From: an uncultured Megasphaera sp.
Lineage (GTDB): Bacteria; Bacillota; Negativicutes; Veillonellales; Megasphaeraceae
Assembly (NCBI GenBank): GCA_934193515.1
Contig: CAKPVJ010000024.1
Coordinates: 1-31,058 of the forward strand
Direction: 5' to 3'
Length of the DNA: 31,058 nt
Made by a program: the position numbers and the translations under genes. Below, piece by piece: positions 21,971 through 30,361 of this stretch. How positions within the stretch are numbered: the first letter of the stretch is position 1; each line of letters opens with the position of its first letter. The notes under the pieces are model-generated. The model saw only the letters and a program-made list of their open reading frames with translations. It did not search any database and was not told where the DNA came from.

Positions 21971-22150
21971 TTAAATTTCTTCTACTTTTACTAAGTGTTC
22001 TACTTTATGAAGCATTCCTTTAATCTGAGGAGTTACTTCTTTTACTACGCTGGAGTTCGTCTTATGGAGACCAAGAGCAACGACAGTTGCGCGCTGATCG
22101 CCAGGACGGCCTGCGAGACTCTTAACGAGTGTAACTTTTACTTGAGCCAT
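21971..22150 (-). CDS. rpmD: 50S ribosomal protein L30
   Basis: The 59-residue L30 reads MAQVKVTLVKSLAGRPGDQR at the N-terminus, then VVALGLHKTNSSV and ends HLVKVEEI. All are standard for the short bacterial L30. It lies between rpsE and rplO, 17 nt after rpsE, with an AGGAGG-type SD. Confidence 0.96.
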   Translation of the reverse strand: MAQVKVTLVKSLAGRPGDQRATVVALGLHKTNSSVVKEVTPQIKGMLHKVEHLVKVEEI

Positions 22151-22167
22151 CTTGTGTATCCTCCTTA

Positions 22168-22668
22168 TTAACCGTAAATTTCTTCTACAGTTTTGCCACG
22201 GAGTTCAGCAACTTTATTGACATCCTTCAAACGGCTCAATCCTTCGATAGTTGCCTGAACCATGTTGTTCGGGTTGGAAGAACCAATGGATTTTGTCAAG
22301 ATGTTGCGTACGCCAGCCAATTCCAATACGGCACGTACCGGACCGCCAGCAATAACGCCAGTACCTTCAGCAGCCGGTTTCAAGAATACTTGGCCAGCAC
22401 CGAAAATACCTGTGACCTGATGAGGAATAGAACCGTTTTTCAATGCAACGGTAATCATATTTTTCTTAGCGTCTTCAACGCCTTTACGGATTGCTTCTGG
22501 AACTTCGCCAGCTTTGCCTAATCCTGCGCCTACTTTGCCGTTGCCGTCACCGACAACAACCAAAGCACTGAAGGAAAAACGGCGGCCGCCTTTAACTACC
22601 TTAGCAACACGGTTGATGAATACGACATTTTCTTGTAATTCGAGACCTGCATGGTCGACTTTTGCCAT
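22168..22668 (-). CDS. rpsE: 30S ribosomal protein S5
   Basis: The 166-residue S5 functions in decoding accuracy. The N-terminal double-stranded RNA-binding domain contains LQENVVFINRVAKVVKGGRR and FSFSALVVVGDGNGKVG. The C-terminal domain has GPVRAVLELAGVRNILTKS and GSSNPNNMVQATIEGL. The length matches Bacillus S5. The usual spectinomycin-loop region appears unaltered. It is 18 nt after rplR. Confidence 0.97.
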   Translation of the reverse strand: MAKVDHAGLELQENVVFINRVAKVVKGGRRFSFSALVVVGDGNGKVGAGLGKAGEVPEAIRKGVEDAKKNMITVALKNGSIPHQVTGIFGAGQVFLKPAAEGTGVIAGGPVRAVLELAGVRNILTKSIGSSNPNNMVQATIEGLSRLKDVNKVAELRGKTVEEIYG

Positions 22669-22686
22669 GTGTTATTTCCTCCTTGA

Positions 22687-23049
22687 TTAGAATTTTAAGC
22701 CAGCTTCACGAGCTGCTTCTGCAAGAGCAGCAACACGGCCATGATAAATATAACCGCCACGGTCAAATACTACCGTAGTGATGCCTTTTTCAATAGCACG
22801 TTTTGCAACCAATGCACCGACTAATTTTGCGCCTTCAGCGTTGCCGCCGCTGACGTTCTGTTCTTTAATTTCTTTATCCAAAGAGCTGGCAGAAACTAAA
22901 GTTACACCGTTCTGGTCATCAATGACCTGAGCGTAAATATTGGAAAGGCTGCGGAATACATTCAAACGAGGGCGTTCTGCCGTACCGTTGATATGCTTGC
23001 GCAAGCGCCAATGACGTTTCAAACGAATTGCATTCTTACTGGATTTCAA
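22687..23049 (-). CDS. rplR: 50S ribosomal protein L18
   Basis: The 120-residue L18 binds 5S rRNA. The basic N-terminus KNAIRLKRHWRLRKHINGT and the core RPRLNVFRSLSNIYAQVIDD and VVFDRGGYIYHGRVAALA are typical. The start chosen is TTG at 23049, 8 nt after AAAGGAG. A GTG three codons upstream overlaps that SD and cannot be used. Confidence 0.95.
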   Translation of the reverse strand: MKSSKNAIRLKRHWRLRKHINGTAERPRLNVFRSLSNIYAQVIDDQNGVTLVSASSLDKEIKEQNVSGGNAEGAKLVGALVAKRAIEKGITTVVFDRGGYIYHGRVAALAEAAREAGLKF

Positions 23050-23084
23050 GGAATTCACTCCTTTCTATAATCAAGCTACGTTAA

Positions 23085-23627
23085 TTATTTTTTCGTGCCA
23101 GCTTTGCCGGCTTTACGACGAACATGTTCGCCAACATAACGAATACCTTTTCCTTTATACGGTTCAGGGAGACGATAGCCGCGGATTTTAGCAGCAAATT
23201 CGCCAACTACTTCGTTATCTGCACCGGATACTACGATCTGTGTAGCGCTTGGGCATTCAATAGTAATGCCTTCCGGAGCTTCTAATTCGAGGGGGTGGGA
23301 GAAGCCGAGAATTAAGGCAAGTTTTTTGCCCTTCATCTGTGCTCTGTAACCAACACCAACGATTTCCATTTCTTTTTTGAAACCTTCTGTAACGCCTTTT
23401 ACCATGTTGGCAATAAGGGCACGAGTAAGGCCGTGCAATGCACGATGATTTTTATCGTCAGACGGACGTTCTACAGTAATGACGTTATCAGCTACTGTAA
23501 CTTTCATATCCTGGTGAAGCGTACGTGTGAGTTCGCCTTTCGGGCCTTTAACGGTAATTACCTGGCCATCGAGGTTTACATTTACGCCTGCCGGGATATC
23601 AATAGGCATTCTACCTACTCGAGACAT
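23085..23627 (-). CDS. rplF: 50S ribosomal protein L6
   Basis: The 180-residue L6 consists of two related domains. It opens SRVGRMPIDIPAGV. The C-terminal rRNA-binding signature PEPYKGKGIRYVGEHVRRKAGK is present. The length is normal. It is 17 nt after rpsH, with SD GGAGGTG. Confidence 0.97.
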   Translation of the reverse strand: MSRVGRMPIDIPAGVNVNLDGQVITVKGPKGELTRTLHQDMKVTVADNVITVERPSDDKNHRALHGLTRALIANMVKGVTEGFKKEMEIVGVGYRAQMKGKKLALILGFSHPLELEAPEGITIECPSATQIVVSGADNEVVGEFAAKIRGYRLPEPYKGKGIRYVGEHVRRKAGKAGTKK

Positions 23628-23644
23628 ATTGACACCTCCAAATT

Positions 23645-24037
23645 TTACCAGACGTACGCAATAACTTCGCCGCCCAAACCAAGTTTACGAGCTTGTTTGT
23701 CGCTCATAATACCTTTGGACGTGGAAATAACAGCGATTCCTAAACCACCAAGAACACGCGGGAGTTCTTCTTTGCCAGCGTATACACGCAGGCCCGGTTT
23801 AGAAATTCTCTTAATGCCGGTAATAACCTTTTCTTTGTTAGAACCATATTTTAACGTAACTTTCAGCGTTTTGCCTTCGTTTACGGATTCATAATTTTTA
23901 ACAAAACCTTCTTCTTTTAAGATTTCAAGTACTGCGGCTTTCATCTTAGAAGCAGGCATTTCTACTTTTTCGTGATATGCCGAATTGGCATTACGGATTC
24001 TGGTGAGCATATCCGCAATCGGATCGGTCATTGCCAT
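23645..24037 (-). CDS. rpsH: 30S ribosomal protein S8
   Basis: The 130-residue S8 binds the central 16S domain and in some bacteria represses its own operon. It has DPIADMLTRIRNANSAYHEK at the start. The C-terminal RNA-binding region RVLGGLGIAVISTSKGIM and EVIAYVW is complete. It is 29 nt after rpsN. Confidence 0.97.
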   Translation of the reverse strand: MAMTDPIADMLTRIRNANSAYHEKVEMPASKMKAAVLEILKEEGFVKNYESVNEGKTLKVTLKYGSNKEKVITGIKRISKPGLRVYAGKEELPRVLGGLGIAVISTSKGIMSDKQARKLGLGGEVIAYVW

Positions 24038-24066
24038 AATCTAAAAACCTCCCTTCATGAAATACA

Positions 24067-24336
24067 TTACCAGCTGGCTTTTTTAACGCCAGGAATTTGT
24101 CCTTTATAAGCCAGTTCACGGAATGTAATACGGCAGATACCGAATTTACGCATATAACCGTGAGGACGACCGGTTACTTTGCAACGGTTGTGCAAACGTA
24201 CCGGCGAAGCATTTGCCGGCAATTTAGAAAGTGCTTCATAGTCGCCTTTTGCTTTTAATTCAGCACGCAGCTTAGCGTATTTGGCAACCATTTTTTCACG
24301 TTTCTTTTCACGTTCAAGCATAGATTTCTTTGCCAT
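24067..24336 (-). CDS. rpsN: 30S ribosomal protein S14, zinc-independent (C-) long form
   Basis: The 89-residue S14 is longer than the 61-residue zinc-binding S14 usual in Firmicute spc operons. It has no CxxC pairs; the equivalent C-terminal region reads HNRCKVTGRPHGYMRKFGIC with only isolated cysteines. The family end FRELAYKGQIPGVKKASW is intact. In Bacillus a similar long form is a zinc-starvation paralogue encoded elsewhere; here it holds the operon position. A second S14 elsewhere in the genome cannot be excluded. Confidence 0.95.
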   Translation of the reverse strand: MAKKSMLEREKKREKMVAKYAKLRAELKAKGDYEALSKLPANASPVRLHNRCKVTGRPHGYMRKFGICRITFRELAYKGQIPGVKKASW

Positions 24337-24355
24337 GTATGTTAATCCTCCTTAA

Positions 24356-24895
24356 TTACTTTTCAAAAGGCATACCCATCATTGTCAACATGTCACGGCC
24401 TTCTTCATCAGTCGTAGCTGTTGTTACGATGGTAATATCCATACCACGGGCTTTATCAACTTTATCATATTCAATTTCCGGGAATATGAGCTGTTCTTTC
24501 AAGCCAAGTGTATAGTTGCCGCGGCCGTCAAAACCAGTAGCGCTTACGCCATGGAAGTCACGTACACGAGGCAGAGCCAAGTTCATCAATTTATCGAGGA
24601 ATTCATACATCCGTTCACCGCGAAGTGTAACTTTGCAGCCAAGGTTCATACCTTCACGGATTTTGAAAGCCGCAATAGATTTCTTAGCTTTTGTAATGAT
24701 TGGTTTCTGACCGGAAATAATAGTCATATCATTAACAGCAGCATCCAAAGCTTTGGAGTTGGTAACAGCTTCGCCAACTGCCATGTTGATAACAACTTTA
24801 GTAATCTTCGGAATCTGCATTACATTTTTGTAATTGTGTTTTTCCTGTAAGCCTTTCACAACTTCGGAAAGGTATTTATCTTTTAATCTGGACAC
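24356..24895 (-). CDS. rplE: 50S ribosomal protein L5
   Basis: The 179-residue L5 binds 5S rRNA and contacts P-site tRNA. Family segments IPKITKVVINMAVGEA, FKIREGMNLGCKVTLRGERM and FPEIEYDKVDKARGMDITIV are present. The start chosen is GTG at 24895, 9 nt after GGGAGG, which gives the normal SRLKDKY N-terminus and the same length as Bacillus L5. A TTG two codons upstream is only about 3 nt from the SD. Confidence 0.95.
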   Translation of the reverse strand: MSRLKDKYLSEVVKGLQEKHNYKNVMQIPKITKVVINMAVGEAVTNSKALDAAVNDMTIISGQKPIITKAKKSIAAFKIREGMNLGCKVTLRGERMYEFLDKLMNLALPRVRDFHGVSATGFDGRGNYTLGLKEQLIFPEIEYDKVDKARGMDITIVTTATTDEEGRDMLTMMGMPFEK

Positions 24896-24916
24896 TCTCA
24901 AGGCCCTCCCTTCTTA

Positions 24917-25234
24917 TTAGATAGCTTTGCCGCTCTTTACTGCTGTGCGGACTTTTGTACCGTCGGCTTGCTGAACCATTTTTACACGGGTCGGTTTGCC
25001 GCTTTCAGGATCTACGAGCATAACGTTGGAAACATGAATTGGAGCTTCCTTCGTAATAATGCCGCCTTGAGGATTGTTCTGACTCGGTTTTGTGTGGCGC
25101 TTAACTTGGTTAAGGCCTTCTACTACGACGCGGTCTTTTTTCGGATACGCTGCGATGACCTTGCCTTTTTTGCCTTTTTCTTTACCAGCGATTACGATAA
25201 CGGTATCGCCTGTCTTTACGTGCATTTTACCCAT
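24917..25234 (-). CDS. rplX: 50S ribosomal protein L24
   Basis: The 105-residue L24 is an assembly initiator. The KOW motif is in VKTGDTVIVIAGKEKGKKGK, followed by VVVEGLNQVKRHTKP and GGIITKEAPIHVSNVMLVDP. The ATG at 25234 has GGAGG at 9 nt. A GTG three codons further upstream overlaps this SD and is rejected. It is 18 nt after rplN. Confidence 0.96.
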   Translation of the reverse strand: MGKMHVKTGDTVIVIAGKEKGKKGKVIAAYPKKDRVVVEGLNQVKRHTKPSQNNPQGGIITKEAPIHVSNVMLVDPESGKPTRVKMVQQADGTKVRTAVKSGKAI

Positions 25235-25252
25235 TGAGAACACCTCCTCCGA

Positions 25253-25621
25253 TTATAATACTTCCGGAGCCAGGGAGATGATCTTCATGAAATCTTTTTC
25301 ACGCAATTCTCTGGCAACCGGCCCAAAAATACGAGTACCTTTAGGGCTTTTATCATTATTGATTACGACAGCTGCATTTTCGTCAAAACGGATATAAGAA
25401 CCGTCAACACGGCGCAATCCTTTTTTCGAACGAACGATAACAGCTTTTACTACGTCGCCTTTCTTGACAACGCCACCGGGTGATGCATCTTTAACAGATG
25501 CTGTAATGATATCACCAATGTTGCCATATTTACGATATGAGCCACCCATGACCTGGATGCACAAAAGTTTTTTGGCACCGGTGTTATCGGCAACATTCAA
25601 CATAGTTTCTTGCTGAATCAT
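25253..25621 (-). CDS. rplN: 50S ribosomal protein L14
   Basis: The 122-residue L14 opens with the usual MIQQETMLNVADNTGAKKL and has the conserved VVKKGDVVKAVIVRSKKG and GSYIRFDENAAVVIN segments. The length is exactly as in Bacillus. It lies 26 nt after rpsQ with SD AGGAGG. Confidence 0.98.
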   Translation of the reverse strand: MIQQETMLNVADNTGAKKLLCIQVMGGSYRKYGNIGDIITASVKDASPGGVVKKGDVVKAVIVRSKKGLRRVDGSYIRFDENAAVVINNDKSPKGTRIFGPVARELREKDFMKIISLAPEVL

Positions 25622-25647
25622 GGCTTAACCTCCTAATTAATTCAAGC

Positions 25648-25902
25648 TTATTTAGCTGCTTCTACGATTGTCACTACTCTCCAATGTTTCTGTTTGGACA
25701 GCGGACGAGTTTCTTCAATACGAACGATGTCGCCTACATGGCATTCATTGTTTTCATCATGCGCTTTGAATTTTACAGTCGAGATAATCGGTTTTTTGTA
25801 CAGCTTATGCTGCGTTTTATATTCTACAGCAACAACAACGGTTTTGTCCATTTTATCGCTGACAACTTTACCTACGCGGATTTTCCGTTCATTTCTTTCC
25901 AT
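25648..25902 (-). CDS. rpsQ: 30S ribosomal protein S17
   Basis: The 84-residue OB-fold S17 has RKIRVGKVVSDKMDKTVVVA at the N-terminus. KAHDENNECHVGDIVRIEET and RPLSKQKHWRVV follow. The ATG at 25902 gives the normal N-terminus; its SD AAAGGAGG is about 12 nt away, slightly long. A TTG ten codons upstream precedes the SD and is rejected. It is 45 nt after rpmC. Confidence 0.95.
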   Translation of the reverse strand: MERNERKIRVGKVVSDKMDKTVVVAVEYKTQHKLYKKPIISTVKFKAHDENNECHVGDIVRIEETRPLSKQKHWRVVTIVEAAK

Positions 25903-25947
25903 CTGTGCTTGTGACCTCCTTTTAGATTCCAATTATGTACGTCGTTC

Positions 25948-26148
25948 TTAAGCCTGCGCTTTCAGTTCTGCTTCACGCTGTACCGTTTTGATGCGAGCGA
26001 TCGTTTTCTTAACTTCACGAATTCGCATTGGATTTTCTAATTGGCCGGTCGCATGTTGAAAACGGAGGTTAAACAATTCTTCTTTCAGGCTAACCACTTT
26101 TTCGTCCATTTCGGCAGCGCTCAGAGCACGGATTTCTTTAACCTTCAT
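25948..26148 (-). CDS. rpmC: 50S ribosomal protein L29
   Basis: The 66-residue two-helix L29 has MKVKEIRALSAAEMDEKVVS and the conserved LKEELFNLRFQHATGQLENP. The start (ATG at 26148) lies inside the end of rplP, an 11-nt overlap, with the SD AGGTGG formed by rplP codons. A GTG four codons upstream falls in that SD. Translation is therefore probably coupled to rplP. Confidence 0.95.
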   Translation of the reverse strand: MKVKEIRALSAAEMDEKVVSLKEELFNLRFQHATGQLENPMRIREVKKTIARIKTVQREAELKAQA

Positions 26149-26575
26149 TTTGTTCACCACCTAATTCCTGACCTCTAACAACAAACTTCGTTTTAATCGG
26201 CAGTTTATGGCCGGCAAGACGCATAGCTTCACGAGCTATTTCTTCACTTACACCGCCCATTTCAAAGAGTACACGACCTGGTTTAGCAACTGCAACCCAA
26301 TATTCCGGAGCACCTTTACCAGAACCCATACGTGTACCAGCCGGTTTAGCTGTGATTGGTTTATCCGGGAAAATTTTAATCCAGACTTTACCACCACGTT
26401 TAATGTAACGAGTCATAGCAATACGGGCAGCTTCGATCTGACGGTTGGTAATCCAAGACGGTTCAGCAGCAACCAAACCGAATTCGCCGTGTGCTACTTT
26501 ATTTCCGCGATGAGCCTGACCTTTCATACGGCCGCGGAACTGTTTACGATATTTAACACGTTTTGGAATTAACAT
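26138..26575 (-). CDS. rplP: 50S ribosomal protein L16
   Basis: The 145-residue L16 lies near the peptidyl-transferase centre and A-site tRNA. It opens MLIPKRVKYRKQFRGRMKG and keeps the FGLVAAEPSWITNRQIEAAR, IKIFPDKPITAKPAGTRMG and GKGAPEYWVAVAKPGRVLFE segments. Its start overlaps the rpsC stop codon by 1 nt (TAATG). Confidence 0.97.
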   Translation of the reverse strand: MLIPKRVKYRKQFRGRMKGQAHRGNKVAHGEFGLVAAEPSWITNRQIEAARIAMTRYIKRGGKVWIKIFPDKPITAKPAGTRMGSGKGAPEYWVAVAKPGRVLFEMGGVSEEIAREAMRLAGHKLPIKTKFVVRGQELGGEQNEG

Positions 26576-27246
26576 TATGCTTCACTCCCTTCGTGTTTTT
26601 TCTGCGGAGCTTTTTTAGCTTCCGGCAAAATTTCACCTTTATAAATCCAGCATTTTACGCCAATGCAGCCATATGTTGTATGGGCTTCAGCGAAGCCATA
26701 ATCGATATCTGCACGGAGTGTATGCAAGGGGATAGAGCCATCACGCAAGCTTTCGCTGCGGGCGATTTCAGCACCGCCAAGACGGCCGGAGCACATAATT
26801 TTGATACCTTTAGCACCCATACGCATCGTACGGCCAACGCACTGTTTCATAGCGCGGCGGAAGCCAATACGGCGTTCAAGCTGGCTGGCAACGTTTTCAG
26901 CAACAAGAGTTGCATCCATTTCAGCCTGTTTGATTTCAGCGATGTTGACATCGACAGTTTTTGTTGTGAAAGCTTTGAGTGCTTTTTTAATATCTTCAAT
27001 ACCAGCACCACCGCGGCCAATTACCATGCCCGGTTTTGCAGTATGAATAATCAATTTAATACGTTTAGCAGACCGTTCAATTTCAATACGAGAAACGCCT
27101 GCGATGAACAACTGTTTCTTTAAGAATTCACGGATTTTTACGTCTTCATTCAGAAGTGTTGCATAATCCTTTTCAGCATACCATTTCGCATCCCAGGGTT
27201 TTACAACGCCAACACGAAATCCATGGGCATTAACTTTTTGACCCAC
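26575..27246 (-). CDS. rpsC: 30S ribosomal protein S3
   Basis: The 223-residue S3 forms part of the mRNA entry site. It starts GQKVNAHGFRVGVVKPWDAK, has the KH domain around KPGMVIGRGGAGIEDIKKAL, and ends with the C-terminal domain CSGRLGGAEIARSESLRDGS and THTYG-like AHTTYGCIGVKCWI. The start codon is GTG with GGAGGG about 8 nt upstream; no ATG is close. The C-terminal tail is Lys/Glu-rich. Confidence 0.97.
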   Translation of the reverse strand: MGQKVNAHGFRVGVVKPWDAKWYAEKDYATLLNEDVKIREFLKKQLFIAGVSRIEIERSAKRIKLIIHTAKPGMVIGRGGAGIEDIKKALKAFTTKTVDVNIAEIKQAEMDATLVAENVASQLERRIGFRRAMKQCVGRTMRMGAKGIKIMCSGRLGGAEIARSESLRDGSIPLHTLRADIDYGFAEAHTTYGCIGVKCWIYKGEILPEAKKAPQKKHEGSEA

Positions 27247-27259
27247 TACGTTTCCCTCC

Positions 27260-27595
27260 TTATGCTCTTTCTTTTACGACAACAGTCAAGTGACTGGAAT
27301 GTTTCAAAATTTTGAAAGCCTGTCCACGGCTGCGCGGATGAATACGTTTCATCGTGGAATCTTGGTCAACGAAAATTTCAGAAACAAATAATTTATCTAC
27401 GTTCATGTCATTATTGTGTTCCGCATTTGCTACAGCAGAGCGCAATGCTTTTTCTACTACACGGGAACCCACTTTCGGAGTGAATTTCAGGATAGAGAAA
27501 GCTTCGCCTACATTTTTGCCCCGAACCAAGTCAGCTACGATTCGAATTTTTCGGGGGGCAATGCGAATATGTCTAGCAATTGCTTTTGCTTCCAT
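27260..27595 (-). CDS. rplV: 50S ribosomal protein L22
   Basis: The 111-residue L22 lines the exit tunnel. It has AKAIARHIRIAPRKIRIVAD and VEKALRSAVANAEHNNDMN, and the hairpin region DQDSTMKRIHPRSRGQAF. ATG at 27595 is used, with GGGAGG about 8 nt upstream; the TTG one codon before is not needed. It is 14 nt after rpsS. Confidence 0.97.
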   Translation of the reverse strand: MEAKAIARHIRIAPRKIRIVADLVRGKNVGEAFSILKFTPKVGSRVVEKALRSAVANAEHNNDMNVDKLFVSEIFVDQDSTMKRIHPRSRGQAFKILKHSSHLTVVVKERA

Positions 27596-27609
27596 CAAAG
27601 TTACCTCCC

Positions 27610-27885
27610 TTATTTAGTTACCTTTTCAGCTTTAGCATGGCCTTTGAATGTACGAGTCGGAGCAAATTCGCCCAACTTGTGGCCTACCATGTCTTCTGTA
27701 ATGTAGACAGGTACGTGTTTCCGGCCGTCGTGAACAGCAATCGTATGTCCTACGAAGCTAGGCAAAATCGTGGATGCACGGGACCAGGTTTTTACTACTT
27801 TTTTTTCATTGGCTTCATTCATAGCATCAATCTTTTTGAGGAGATGAAATGCTACGAATGGGCCCTTTTTAACGGATCTGGACAC
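27610..27885 (-). CDS. rpsS: 30S ribosomal protein S19
   Basis: The 91-residue S19 lies in the 30S head next to S13. It opens SRSVKKGPFVAFHLLKKI and keeps WSRASTILPSFVGHTIAVHD and EDMVGHKLGEFAPTRTFKGH. The start codon is GTG with AAGGAG 8 nt upstream. It is 22 nt after rplB. Confidence 0.97.
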   Translation of the reverse strand: MSRSVKKGPFVAFHLLKKIDAMNEANEKKVVKTWSRASTILPSFVGHTIAVHDGRKHVPVYITEDMVGHKLGEFAPTRTFKGHAKAEKVTK

Positions 27886-27907
27886 TTATTTATCTCCTTT
27901 CCACAAC

Positions 27908-28735
27908 CTATTTACGTCTCTTCACAATAAACTTATTGGAAGCTTTTTTAGATTCACGAGTCTTAACGCCATATGCAGGTTTACCCCAAGGAGTAACCGG
28001 ACGTTTACGGCCGACAGGAGACTTGCCTTCGCCGCCGCCATGCGGATGATCGCACGGGTTCATAACAACACCGCGGTTGCCTGGGCGAATGCCTTTCCAA
28101 CGGGAACGGCCAGCTTTACCAATTGTGATATTTTCATAGTCCGTATTGCTTACAACACCGATAGTTGCACGGCAGCGGATATGAACCTGACGCAATTCGC
28201 CGGAAGGAAGACGAAGCAATGCATAGTTTCCTTCTTTAGCCATGAGCTGTGCAGATTCACCGGCAGAACGTACCATCTGAGCACCTTTGCCGATTTTAAG
28301 TTCTACATTGTGTACTAATGTACCAAGAGGGATATTAGCGAGCGGCAATGCATTACCGATTTTAATATCGGATTCGGGACCGCTGTAAACAACGTCGCCG
28401 ACTTTCAAGCCGTTCGGAGCAATGATATATTTCTTTTCGCCGTCTGCGTAAAACAGAAGAGCGATATTTGCAGAGCGGTTCGGATCGTATTCAATCGTCG
28501 CTACTTTTGCAGGGATGTTATCTTTAATACGTTTGAAGTCAATCAAACGATAACGGCGTTTATGGCCGCCACCTTGATGACGGACAGTCATTCGACCGCT
28601 ATTATTACGACCGCCTTTGTTGGTAACTTTAGCCAGCAAAGATTTTTCCGGTTTGGACGCCGTGATTTCTTCAAAAGTCGAAACTGTCATGAAACGACGG
28701 CCAGCGGAATACGGTTTAAATGATTTAATGGCCAT
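27908..28735 (-). CDS. rplB: 50S ribosomal protein L2
   Basis: The 275-residue L2 is needed for subunit joining and peptidyl transfer. It opens AIKSFKPYSAGRRFMTVSTF. The C-terminal catalytic-centre loop NPCDHPHGGGEGKSPVGRK, with its conserved His, is complete. The length matches Bacillus L2 (277). It is 31 nt after rplW and has an excellent GGAGGAGG-type SD. Confidence 0.98.
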   Translation of the reverse strand: MAIKSFKPYSAGRRFMTVSTFEEITASKPEKSLLAKVTNKGGRNNSGRMTVRHQGGGHKRRYRLIDFKRIKDNIPAKVATIEYDPNRSANIALLFYADGEKKYIIAPNGLKVGDVVYSGPESDIKIGNALPLANIPLGTLVHNVELKIGKGAQMVRSAGESAQLMAKEGNYALLRLPSGELRQVHIRCRATIGVVSNTDYENITIGKAGRSRWKGIRPGNRGVVMNPCDHPHGGGEGKSPVGRKRPVTPWGKPAYGVKTRESKKASNKFIVKRRK

Positions 28736-28766
28736 TTTGGTGCCTCCTCCTTTATTTCGTTATTCC

Positions 28767-29051
28767 TTAAGCTCCTTCAAAGAATTCGATGGTTTCGCCT
28801 TCCTGAAGTGTTACGATGGCTTTTTTATAGTCCGGGCGTTTGCCAACATACTTACCCATGCGTTTGAATTTGCCCATCGTACGAAGAGTTGCTACGCTTT
28901 TGACTTTAACATCAAAAATAGCTTCTACGGCTTTACGGATTTCGATTTTATTTGCATGGAGCGGTACCTTAAATGTGTACTTGCCATCAGACATCATCAT
29001 TGTTGTTTTTTCAGTGATGACCGGTTTTAATAAGAGATCATGCATGTTCAT
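28767..29051 (-). CDS. rplW: 50S ribosomal protein L23
   Basis: The 94-residue L23 is at the exit-tunnel rim, where trigger factor and SRP bind. It has LLLKPVITEKTTMMMSDGKY and the KIEIRKAVEAIFDVKVKSVA segment. The ATG follows the rplD stop codon directly (TAAATG), with the SD GGAGGTG lying within the last rplD codons. Confidence 0.96.
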   Translation of the reverse strand: MNMHDLLLKPVITEKTTMMMSDGKYTFKVPLHANKIEIRKAVEAIFDVKVKSVATLRTMGKFKRMGKYVGKRPDYKKAIVTLQEGETIEFFEGA

Positions 29052-29675
29052 TTATGCGAGCACCTCCTCAATCTTGGCTACAGCGCTCTTTGTAACAAAC
29101 AGCTTTGTGTAGTGAAGCAAATCAAAGATGTTGATGCCTTCTGTAGAAACAGCTTTAACACCTGTGATATTGCGGGCACAACGAGCAACGATTTCATCGT
29201 TGTCTGTAACGAAAAGAACTTTTTCACCAGCAAATTTGAAGTTGTTGATGACATTTACAATTTCTTTCGTTTTTGGAGCTGCGAGATTGATTTCGTCTAA
29301 TACGAATAATTCGTTTGTATTTACTTTATCGCTTAAAGCGGATTTAACAGCCAAACGTCTAGCTTTACGCGGCATTTTCTGTGCGTAAGAGCGTGGATGT
29401 GGACCCCAGATGGTGCCGCCGCCAACCCACAATGGGCTGCGAGTGCTGCCTACACGGGCCCGGCCGGTTCCTTTTTGTTTCCAAGGTTTTCTGCCGCCGC
29501 CACGAACCAAACCTCTGGTTTTCGTGGAATGCGTGCCTAAGCGTTCATTTGCGAGCTGACGAAGAACGGCCTGTCTCATGACAGCTTCGTTCACTTCAAC
29601 GCCAAATACGCTATCGTTCAATTCAATTTCACCGGTCTGTGCGCCGGTAATATTATACGTGCTTACTTTTGGCAT
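29052..29675 (-). CDS. rplD: 50S ribosomal protein L4
   Basis: The 207-residue L4 has its globular domain plus the tunnel loop GLVRGGGRKPWKQKGTGRAR with the family's TRSPLWVGGGTIWGPHPRSY. In several bacteria L4 represses the S10 operon; hairpins in the leader (30692-30752) could serve this, but that is inference. It is 33 nt after rplC. Confidence 0.97.
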   Translation of the reverse strand: MPKVSTYNITGAQTGEIELNDSVFGVEVNEAVMRQAVLRQLANERLGTHSTKTRGLVRGGGRKPWKQKGTGRARVGSTRSPLWVGGGTIWGPHPRSYAQKMPRKARRLAVKSALSDKVNTNELFVLDEINLAAPKTKEIVNVINNFKFAGEKVLFVTDNDEIVARCARNITGVKAVSTEGINIFDLLHYTKLFVTKSAVAKIEEVLA

Positions 29676-29708
29676 TATAATTTATCCTCCTTCCTGTATA
29701 TCAACAAA

Positions 29709-30347
29709 TTAGCGGGGTTTGACAGTGTCGCGAATCATTACAAGGCTGCCTTTAGCGCCCGGAATGCCACCTTTAACCAAGATAAGGTTTTTGTCCATAT
29801 CTACTTTTACGATAGAAAGATGGAGAACTGTTGCCTGATTGCCACCCATTTGTCCAGGAAGTTTTTTACCTTTGACGACTTTACCGCCGCCACCACTGAT
29901 CATAGGTCCGAGAGAACCAGGTTCACGATGAGATTTGGAACCGTGACTCATTGGCCCGCGATGGAAACCGTGACGTTTGATAGTACCTGCAAAACCTTTA
30001 CCTTTGCTGGTGCCAATTACGTCGACGAGATCGCCGCTTGCGAAAATATCAGCTGCCAGAGTTTGGCCAACTGTATAATCCGGCGTATCAGTCAAACGAA
30101 ATTCGCGAAGATACTTTACAGGAGCAACGCCTGCTTTGTCGAATTGACCCTTAACGGGTTTTGTCAGATGTTTTTCTTTGATTTCGCCATAGCCCAACTG
30201 AATGGAGTTGTATCCGTCAGTATCAACTGTTTTAACACGGACAACTACGTTCGGGGAAGCTTCGACGACTGTTACAGGAACAACTGCGCCTTCTTCAGTG
30301 AAGACCTGAGTCATACCTAATTTTTTACCCAAAATAGCTTTAGACAT
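29709..30347 (-). CDS. rplC: 50S ribosomal protein L3
   Basis: The 212-residue L3 is an early assembly protein. It opens SKAILGKKLGMTQVFTEEGA. The central loop GFAGTIKRHGFHRGPMSHGS reaches the peptidyl-transferase centre, and GKKLPGQMGGNQATV is intact. It is 14 nt after rpsJ, with SD GGAGG. Confidence 0.98.
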   Translation of the reverse strand: MSKAILGKKLGMTQVFTEEGAVVPVTVVEASPNVVVRVKTVDTDGYNSIQLGYGEIKEKHLTKPVKGQFDKAGVAPVKYLREFRLTDTPDYTVGQTLAADIFASGDLVDVIGTSKGKGFAGTIKRHGFHRGPMSHGSKSHREPGSLGPMISGGGGKVVKGKKLPGQMGGNQATVLHLSIVKVDMDKNLILVKGGIPGAKGSLVMIRDTVKPR

Positions 30348-30361
30348 AATCGCACCTCCTC

